This document shows, piece by piece, positions 7,328 through 12,055 of a stretch of 12,055 nt of DNA. Each line of letters begins with the position of its first letter. Position 1 is the first letter of the stretch. The position numbers and the translations under genes are program-made. Source of the stretch: Phycisphaerae bacterium (GTDB lineage Bacteria; Planctomycetota; Phycisphaerae; SM23-33); assembly GCA_030628445.1 (NCBI GenBank), contig DAOVQV010000017.1, positions 1-12,055 of the forward strand, given 5' to 3'. Under the pieces are notes generated by a model. The model saw nothing but the letters and a program-made list of their open reading frames with translations. It was not told the origin of the DNA and did not search any database.

Positions 7328-7482
7328 CAGTTTCCGTCGGACGGATCAATGCGGAAGTCTAGAGGAGCAAGAGGCATGGCAGGGCGGGGATGCATTGAAG
7401 CGTAGGTATTTATGCGCATCGATCTGGCGATCCCCCCGATTTCGTGCGTCAATAATTCAATTGCGTGTCAGAATTAGGCTTT

Positions 7483-7525
7483 TTGGTCTGTTTGAGAACA
7501 AGAAACTTGACAGACCAAGGTCAAG
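7483..7525. repeat. Overlapping inverted repeats at the folC promoter
   Basis: TTGGTCTGT (7483-7491) is the exact reverse complement of ACAGACCAA (7510-7518), with 18 bases between the arms. A second perfect dyad, CTTGAC (7506-7511) and GTCAAG (7520-7525), overlaps it. Both cover the -35 element at 7507-7512. Because they lie upstream of the expected transcript start, they are more likely DNA-binding sites than RNA hairpins. A protein bound here would be placed to block RNA polymerase. Confidence 0.45.
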
Positions 7526-7536
7526 CGTGCTATAGT
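7507..7536 (+). promoter_or_regulatory. Strong sigma70-like promoter of folC
   Basis: A perfect -35 TTGACA (7507-7512) and a -10 TATAGT (7531-7536, five of six) are separated by 18 bases. Transcription should start near 7543, only a few bases before the ATG at 7547, giving a leaderless or nearly leaderless mRNA. No Shine-Dalgarno precedes that ATG. This is the best promoter in the window. Confidence 0.7.
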
Positions 7537-7546
7537 TCTTTTGTAT

Positions 7547-8932
7547 ATGGGCACGGCTGCGCGCGTCAAGGCATCTAAGAAAGCCGCAAGCCGCAAGAAG
7601 CCGATCCGAACGTACGACGCGGCTCTGCGGTATCTGTTCGAGCATACCGACTACGAGCAGATGGTGCGGGTGCGCTATAATAGCGACACTTTTAACCTCA
7701 ATCGCATGAAGCAGTTATTGCGGAAGCTGGGGGATCCGCACAAGAAGATCAAGTCCGTTCACATCGCCGGGACCAAGGGGAAGGGCTCGACGGCGACCAT
7801 GCTGGCGGCGATGTTGACTGCCTGCGGGCATAAGGTTGGGTTGTACACGTCTCCTCACATTTGTGAGATCCGCGAGCGGATTCAGATTGACGGGGCGATG
7901 ATTTCACAGGCCGCCCTGCGGCGACTTATCTGCCGGGCCGAACCGCACATCGAGCAGATGAAAAGGGACACCCCGACCTTCTTTGAGATCTTCACCGCGC
8001 TGGCGTTTTGCCACTTCGCTGATGAGAAGGTCGACATCGCCGTCGTCGAGACCGGGTTGGGTGGGAGGCTTGATAGCACCAACGTCCTGCAGCCAATGGT
8101 CTGCGGGGTGACCAGTATTTCTCTGGATCACACACAACTGTTGGGCAATACCTTGGGTGAAATCGCCGCCGAAAAGGCCGGAATCCTAAAGCGGTCCATC
8201 CCGGCCATCAGCGTTCGCCAAGAAGCTGAGGCAAAGACGGTTCTCCAGAAGGCTGCCAAGGACTCCAAGGTGCCGATCATGTTCACCGGCGAGGATATAG
8301 AGTTTAGCTATCGCGTTGAGTCCTCGCGTCAGTACGGTTGTCATACCCGCGTGTGCCTGACGACACCGCGCAGCCGCTTCGAACACCTACCCGTGCCGCT
8401 ACATGGGGAGCACCAAGCGCTGAACTGCGGTCTGGCTCTGGCGCTGCTGGATCAGCTGAAGGTCCAAGGACTAAGAATCGACGACGAAGAGGCGATGAAA
8501 GGCCTGGCGGGCGTTTATCTGCCCGGCCGAATGGAAGTTGTCCGTGAAGATCCTACCACGCTTGTAGACGGGGCGCACAATGCGGCCTCCGTGCAGGCAC
8601 TGATTCGGGCTATCGGCCAGCACATACCGTACGATTCGATGGTGATGATCTTCGGGTGCGGTGTGGATAAGGACATTCGTGGGATGATAGGGCAAATCGC
8701 TACCGGCGCCGATAAGGTGATCTTCACGAAGGCCACGGACAACGCGCGTGCTGCCGACCCGGGCGACTTAGCGGAGGTCTATGAAGAAAGCACCGGCCGG
8801 GTGGCGCAGACGACGAAGAACCTTAAAGATGCATTGATGATTGCCCAAAGCGCGGTCAGTCGGGAGGACTTGATCTGCGTCTGCGGGTCGTTCTATCTGG
8901 TCGGCGAGGCCAAGAAGCTCTTGCAAGCCTGA
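7547..8932 (+). CDS. folC: Bifunctional folylpolyglutamate synthase / dihydrofolate synthase
   Basis: This cytoplasmic Mur-ligase-family enzyme adds glutamate to dihydropteroate, making dihydrofolate, and extends the polyglutamate tail of folates using ATP. In the 461-residue form, HIAGTKGKGSTA (72-83) is the P-loop. TSPHI (101-105), VVETGLGGRLDSTN (166-179) and SLDHTQLLG (192-200) follow, the last with the metal-binding His195. EKAGILK (209-215) includes Lys210, the usual carbamylated position. The C-terminal domain has GEHQALN, PGRMEVV, the DGAHN motif (341-345) and FGCGVDKD. Bacterial FolC proteins usually run about 420-440 residues; the extra length is largely an N-terminal Lys/Arg-rich tail (about 8-18). 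The ATG at 7547 is preferred; a TTG at 7541 is in frame but lies upstream of the predicted transcript start, and the next ATG (7661) would remove conserved sequence. Whether it does both reactions cannot be told from sequence. Confidence 0.93.
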   Translation: MGTAARVKASKKAASRKKPIRTYDAALRYLFEHTDYEQMVRVRYNSDTFNLNRMKQLLRKLGDPHKKIKSVHIAGTKGKGSTATMLAAMLTACGHKVGLYTSPHICEIRERIQIDGAMISQAALRRLICRAEPHIEQMKRDTPTFFEIFTALAFCHFADEKVDIAVVETGLGGRLDSTNVLQPMVCGVTSISLDHTQLLGNTLGEIAAEKAGILKRSIPAISVRQEAEAKTVLQKAAKDSKVPIMFTGEDIEFSYRVESSRQYGCHTRVCLTTPRSRFEHLPVPLHGEHQALNCGLALALLDQLKVQGLRIDDEEAMKGLAGVYLPGRMEVVREDPTTLVDGAHNAASVQALIRAIGQHIPYDSMVMIFGCGVDKDIRGMIGQIATGADKVIFTKATDNARAADPGDLAEVYEESTGRVAQTTKNLKDALMIAQSAVSREDLICVCGSFYLVGEAKKLLQA

Positions 8933-8952
8933 GCGAGAATAGGAAGCAGCCA

Positions 8953-8984
8953 AGCGCCGCGGGGGTACGGTCTCCTGCGGCGTT
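8953..8984 (+). terminator. Terminator-like hairpin after folC
   Basis: The arm AGCGCCGCGGGGG (8953-8965) pairs along its whole length with CTCCTGCGGCGTT (8972-8984), giving 13 pairs, three of them G-U, around the loop TACGGT. The G-U pairs become A-C mismatches on the other strand, so the stem is stronger in folC mRNA, which ends 20 bases upstream. The following bases (CTAATGCATT) are not a clean T-run. It may end folC transcription or protect its 3' end, and it faces the converging PTS gene. Confidence 0.55.
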
Positions 8985-9041
8985 CTAATGCATTGGGACA
9001 TCCCGGTTGGTTTGCAGTCTGCCGGACAAGACCCTTGGCGC

Positions 9042-9506
9042 CTATCGAAGAGTTTTTTCCTGATCCTCAATGGCCTCGTAAAGCTGCTGGGCGGTTGGGG
9101 CATCTTCCAGGCGGCGGCGAAATGCGCTGTTGGTCATGAGCCGAGATATCCGCGCCAGGGCCTGGATATGCGGGCCGGTTTTGTCCAACGGACTCACCAG
9201 AAGAACGATCAGCGTTACCGGCTTTCCATCGACACCGCCGAAATCGACCGGCTCAGTTGGCCTGCCGATGGCCATGACCAGCTGCCTTGTCCCGGCGCAC
9301 TTGCCGTGTGGAAAGGCCAATCCGTTGCCCACCCCTGTCGTGCGCGCCTTCTCACGTGCCAATACCGCGTGAAGGACGTTGTCGCGGCCCTGTATATCGC
9401 CGTTTGCGGCTAAGGCATCGACAAGTTCCTCAATGATGCCCGCCTTCGTCCTGGCGTTAATGGGTATCTTGATCCGCTCGGGGGTCAGAATGTCCGTTAG
9501 GTGCAT
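9042..9506 (-). CDS. PTS EIIA protein, fructose/nitrogen (PtsN) type
   Basis: This 154-residue cytoplasmic protein is a complete single EIIA domain of the PTS fructose/nitrogen family. The phosphate-accepting histidine is His67 in GVGNGLAFPHGK (58-69), the family's signature. The opening MHLTDILTPERIKI and the segment VTLIVLLVSP (about 96-105) also fit, and the length is usual for a stand-alone PtsN-type protein. No EIIB, EIIC, HPr or enzyme I gene is in the window, so a regulatory role in a phosphorelay is more likely than sugar uptake, but this is inference. The ATG has GAGG five bases upstream (9512-9515). It lies 21 bases after the stop of the lipoprotein gene on the same strand, so the two are probably co-transcribed. 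It could equally be labelled ptsN or a fructose EIIA; I leave the symbol blank. Confidence 0.9.
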   Translation of the reverse strand: MHLTDILTPERIKIPINARTKAGIIEELVDALAANGDIQGRDNVLHAVLAREKARTTGVGNGLAFPHGKCAGTRQLVMAIGRPTEPVDFGGVDGKPVTLIVLLVSPLDKTGPHIQALARISRLMTNSAFRRRLEDAPTAQQLYEAIEDQEKTLR

Positions 9507-9527
9507 AGCTGCCTCGCCTCAAGTCAG

Positions 9528-10508
9528 CTACTGCAGTTTCGCAAGATGCTTGGCAAACACAAGGTACTGGCGTTCGAATCCACCCAGGTCGCCCGAGATG
9601 TAATGACGGAATAAAGGCTCGGATATTACGCGGTTATACGCCAACCCGTGCCGGCGCAGATCGTCCAGAGCCTTTGGCGGCAGGTTCAGGGCCAGGTGCA
9701 GCTGGCCTGCCTGGGCGTCGACTAGGAGGCGCTCAAGGCCCGCACGGTACTGCGGTCGGGAGCGAAGAAACTGCGCCAAAGCCCAGAGTTGCCCGTAGTA
9801 CCCGACCGCTTTTTCCGTGTATCCGCCGGTGGCATCCATGGAATGCATCCGCAGAAGCCTTCGGAGCGGAATCCAGTAGCCCTGGATGATGGCATTGCGC
9901 AGGTTACTAAATCGAGGGACGTTGCGATCCGGTGTGAAGACCACGTTCTGTCCGCGGATCTCGTACCCTTCAGCCGTTACGCACAGGCCCTCTTCCAGCC
10001 ACATTGGGAGCCGATCCCGCAGGTTGTGATAGAAGAATTGATGCAACCCCTCATGAGACGCCACGGAAAAGGTGCTCAGCCCCCCCAGATCCCAAAAGAC
10101 ACAAGTGCCCTGGTAACAGTACCCGCCGGCCTCGACCGAGGTGTGCGGACCGTCCCTGCCCCCGACGATCTTCTTGGTGAGGATCGCCCACTGGTTGCGG
10201 TTGGCCATCAGGTAAATGGGCATGTGCTTGGACGCGCCGGAGACCGACAGGCCGGTTAGCTTCATGTAATTCTGGTAGGCGGCCTCCATAAACCCGGGTG
10301 TGTACTTCAGAAGTGCATGGTTGTTGGAAGTGGTGTAGATGCGGTAGTGGGTCGAAGTTAGGGTAATTCCAGTTGTCCGATCACCGCTCCACGGCGCCCG
10401 CCGGACCTGCGTGATCATCGGTGTGCCGGTAACGGTCAGCTCTTGGGCACATCCCCCCAGCAGCGCCAAGAGGGTCAAGACCGATGTTGTAGCTGTTGCG
10501 AGTCTCAC
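9528..10508 (-). CDS. DUF1570-type lipoprotein with HExxH metallopeptidase motif
   Basis: This 326-residue protein begins with a lipoprotein signal peptide: a basic start, a hydrophobic stretch (about 8-17) and the lipobox LGGC with Cys20 as the lipidated residue. It should be anchored in a membrane facing the periplasm. SHEGLHQFFYH (151-161) contains HExxH (His152, Glu153, His156), and LPMWLEEGL (167-175) supplies a glutamate (probably Glu173) as third zinc ligand. That arrangement is typical of DUF1570 and related gluzincin-like peptidases. The substrate is unknown. Cys131 and Cys136 could form a disulfide outside the cytoplasm. The start is a GTG at 10508, with no in-frame ATG close upstream and no visible Shine-Dalgarno, but a -10-like TACAAT lies six bases before it. 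It is first in a likely two-gene operon with the PTS EIIA gene. I am sure of the motif and signal, less sure of the exact family name. Confidence 0.82.
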   Translation of the reverse strand: MRLATATTSVLTLLALLGGCAQELTVTGTPMITQVRRAPWSGDRTTGITLTSTHYRIYTTSNNHALLKYTPGFMEAAYQNYMKLTGLSVSGASKHMPIYLMANRNQWAILTKKIVGGRDGPHTSVEAGGYCYQGTCVFWDLGGLSTFSVASHEGLHQFFYHNLRDRLPMWLEEGLCVTAEGYEIRGQNVVFTPDRNVPRFSNLRNAIIQGYWIPLRRLLRMHSMDATGGYTEKAVGYYGQLWALAQFLRSRPQYRAGLERLLVDAQAGQLHLALNLPPKALDDLRRHGLAYNRVISEPLFRHYISGDLGGFERQYLVFAKHLAKLQ

Positions 10509-10514
10509 AACGGC

Positions 10515-10520
10515 ATTGTA
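10515..10520 (-). promoter_or_regulatory. Possible -10 element of the lipoprotein operon
   Basis: On the minus strand this reads TACAAT (five of six matches to TATAAT), six bases before the GTG at 10508. Transcription would start at or beside the start codon, again giving no leader. No good -35 lies at 16-18 bases upstream; TTGATA is present but 23 bases away. The call is therefore weak. Confidence 0.25.
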
Positions 10521-10689
10521 TCGAAAAATATCCCGTTCACAGCTATCAAAACTCCCTACGGGGCCGTCCGGGCTGTCAGAATCTCCTGGCCTGGGGGTCG
10601 AAAGCCCCTTAAGATCATTGCACCGTTATTTGCAAAGGGAGACGCTAGTTCTCATCATCTCGTCTCAGTGTCGTAGGAGTAAACACTTT

Positions 10690-10693
10690 GGAG
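10690..10693 (+). promoter_or_regulatory. Shine-Dalgarno site of the right-edge gene
   Basis: GGAG lies ten bases before the ATG at 10704 and supports that start. A second GGAG-containing stretch occurs at 10671-10680 but is too far away to act on this ATG. The 195-base gap it shares with the divergent lipoprotein gene shows no clear plus-strand promoter. Confidence 0.45.
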
Positions 10694-10703
10694 ATTTGAT
10701 CCT

Positions 10704-12055
10704 ATGAGAGCTATTGCTGTCATATTATTGATTTCTTGTTGTCTTGTTGCCACCGAGGCGGCGCCGCTGGCTGACAAGGTGCCCGCCGAGACGCTTGCGT
10801 ACGCCGGCTGGGCTGGTAGAGGATTGGCGTTTGACGGGTCGATGCTGGGTCAGATGCTCAAGGAACCCGAGATCCGCCAAACAATCGCTCTTATCAGGGG
10901 TTTCTTTCAACAGCACCCGTCAGTCGCACAGCAGGGGGAAGCATTTGATTGTCTTTGGACCCTGGCCGAGATTGCCTGGCAGCGGCCTATGGCGATCGCA
11001 TTGATGGACGTAAAGCTTCAGGAAGGCGCGCCTCAGTGCGTAGCGGTGCTGCTGATTGATCTGGGAGACGAGCGTGAGACGTTCGCCGAGCAATTGGATA
11101 AGGCCATTCAGGCGGCCGCAGAGGGGTTGAACGTCACAGAATCGACGGTCGGGACCACGACGTACAAGACGCTCAGCGGACCGGGGGGGGTGCAAATATC
11201 ATTTGGCTATGTTGATAGTGTGTTTTTCGCCTGCGTAGGAGACGACCTACCGGCCGGGCTGATCGGCCTGGCGCCAGCGAAATCTCTCGCCGCTAACGAA
11301 GCTTTCACCACGTCCCTGTCCAAGGTATCCGGCGAGAACGAGCAGATTGTGTTCTACGCCGACATAAAGGGATTGTTGGATCGGGCGGAGAAGCTCACCC
11401 CGCCGGCGGGAACCCAACCAGCCGGTGCTGGAGAAGTTGCTGTCTCGCAGCTGCGCCGCACCGCAGATGCACTAGGTTTTGGAAAGGCGACGGTACTGGC
11501 TGGGGTGGTAAGAATCGTCGAACGCGGGCTGTATACGAAGATCAAGCTGTTCTCGCCCGCTCCTCACACCGGTCTGCAGATGCTTCTGGGCGGCGGGGCA
11601 CTTACGGAGGCCGACCTGACCGGCGTACCCGACGACGCGGTCTTCGTCGCAGCCATGAAGCTTTCGCCGGGGGCAGTGCTGTCCGAGCTTCAGGCCGCGA
11701 TGGGGCAGATCGCACCTCCGGTCAAGGAGAAGCTGGACAAGGCGCTAAGCAATTTCGACGAGCAATTCGGCCTATCGCTTCAGGAGGACATTCTGGCGGC
11801 TCTGGGTGATACGTGGGTGCTGTCCAGCGCGCCGTCTCAGGGGGGATTCCTCACCGGGACGCTGCTTGCTGTGGATGTTAAAGATTCCGAGAAACTTTCC
11901 GCGTTGGCAGCGAAGATCGAGGCGGTTTTGGCGGGTAAGCCGGCCGCGACCCTGCCTGCGACGGTCCCGGCCGAGACACAACCGGCCGTGCAGGCTTCGC
12001 AACAAAGCAGCCCACGAATCCTGACCGCAAAAGCCGGAAGGACCGAAGTGCACTA
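10704..12055 (+). CDS. Secreted protein of unknown function, cut by the window edge
   Basis: An open frame of 450 codons runs from this ATG to the edge without a stop; the last two bases are TA, so the next base would decide whether it ends there. I do not recognise a named domain. The N-terminus MRAIAVILLISCCLVATEA looks like a signal peptide, with probable cleavage near residue 19. A lipobox-like LISC at 9-12 is probably too close to the N-terminus to be used. The mature start PLADKVPAETLAYAGWAG resembles a family of secreted planctomycete proteins opening with a VPA-x-T-x-x-Y-x-GW segment; this is from memory and uncertain. The rest reads as a soluble alpha/beta protein with Ala/Pro/Thr-rich linkers at about 232-244 and 415-437. 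There are no membrane segments beyond the signal and no catalytic motif that I can see. It diverges from the lipoprotein gene and has high G or C at third codon positions, as its neighbours do. Confidence 0.8.
   Translation, partial: MRAIAVILLISCCLVATEAAPLADKVPAETLAYAGWAGRGLAFDGSMLGQMLKEPEIRQTIALIRGFFQQHPSVAQQGEAFDCLWTLAEIAWQRPMAIALMDVKLQEGAPQCVAVLLIDLGDERETFAEQLDKAIQAAAEGLNVTESTVGTTTYKTLSGPGGVQISFGYVDSVFFACVGDDLPAGLIGLAPAKSLAANEAFTTSLSKVSGENEQIVFYADIKGLLDRAEKLTPPAGTQPAGAGEVAVSQLRRTADALGFGKATVLAGVVRIVERGLYTKIKLFSPAPHTGLQMLLGGGALTEADLTGVPDDAVFVAAMKLSPGAVLSELQAAMGQIAPPVKEKLDKALSNFDEQFGLSLQEDILAALGDTWVLSSAPSQGGFLTGTLLAVDVKDSEKLSALAAKIEAVLAGKPAATLPATVPAETQPAVQASQQSSPRILTAKAGRTEVH

Noticed and set aside
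7264..7452. Minus-strand open frame of 62 codons between the kinase and folC
   Set aside because: It overlaps the kinase Shine-Dalgarno and start region in another frame, lacks a ribosome site and shows no known motif.
10593..10609. GGGG/CCCC hairpin in the gap between the lipoprotein and the right-edge gene
   Set aside because: Only four G-C pairs plus wobbles, with no T-run, and it lies between divergent gene starts where no terminator is needed.

Overview
The window looks like ordinary chromosomal DNA from a GC-rich member of the Planctomycetota, possibly Phycisphaerae-like. This placement is an inference. It rests on a secreted DUF1570-type metallopeptidase-like lipoprotein, an ABC exporter with an N-terminal zinc ribbon, a large CHASE2-cyclase, and a secreted protein of a style common in that phylum. 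Shine-Dalgarno signals are mostly weak. I see no rRNA, tRNA, CRISPR array, insertion sequence, phage gene or defence system.

Layout. Positions 1-467 hold no convincing gene but contain several inverted repeats, including a nested set at 268-398 that could be a structured RNA. Two plus-strand genes follow: a membrane class III adenylate cyclase with a CHASE2 sensor (468-3227) and an ABC exporter half-transporter with a zinc-ribbon N-terminal extension (3359-5641). A xylulokinase-like FGGY kinase lies convergently on the minus strand (7261-5726). Across a roughly 285-base divergent intergenic region, folC (folylpolyglutamate/dihydrofolate synthase, 7547-8932) runs on the plus strand from a strong sigma70-like promoter that carries inverted repeats. 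A hairpin after folC separates it from a two-gene minus-strand operon: a DUF1570-type lipoprotein (10508-9528), then a PtsN/fructose-type PTS EIIA protein (9506-9042). Divergent from that operon, a secreted protein of unknown function starts at 10704 and runs off the right edge.

How the genes may work together. Most look like independent units. Three relate in a general way to signalling or carbon use (cAMP synthesis, PTS phosphoryl transfer, pentulose phosphorylation), but nothing in the sequence ties them into one pathway. The most distinctive features are the nested inverted repeats upstream of the cyclase, the very large coiled-coil-containing insertion in its CHASE2 sensor, the zinc-ribbon extension on the ABC exporter, and the near-leaderless promoter geometry at folC, possibly repeated at two other genes. 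I found no clear case for a wholly new multi-gene system.
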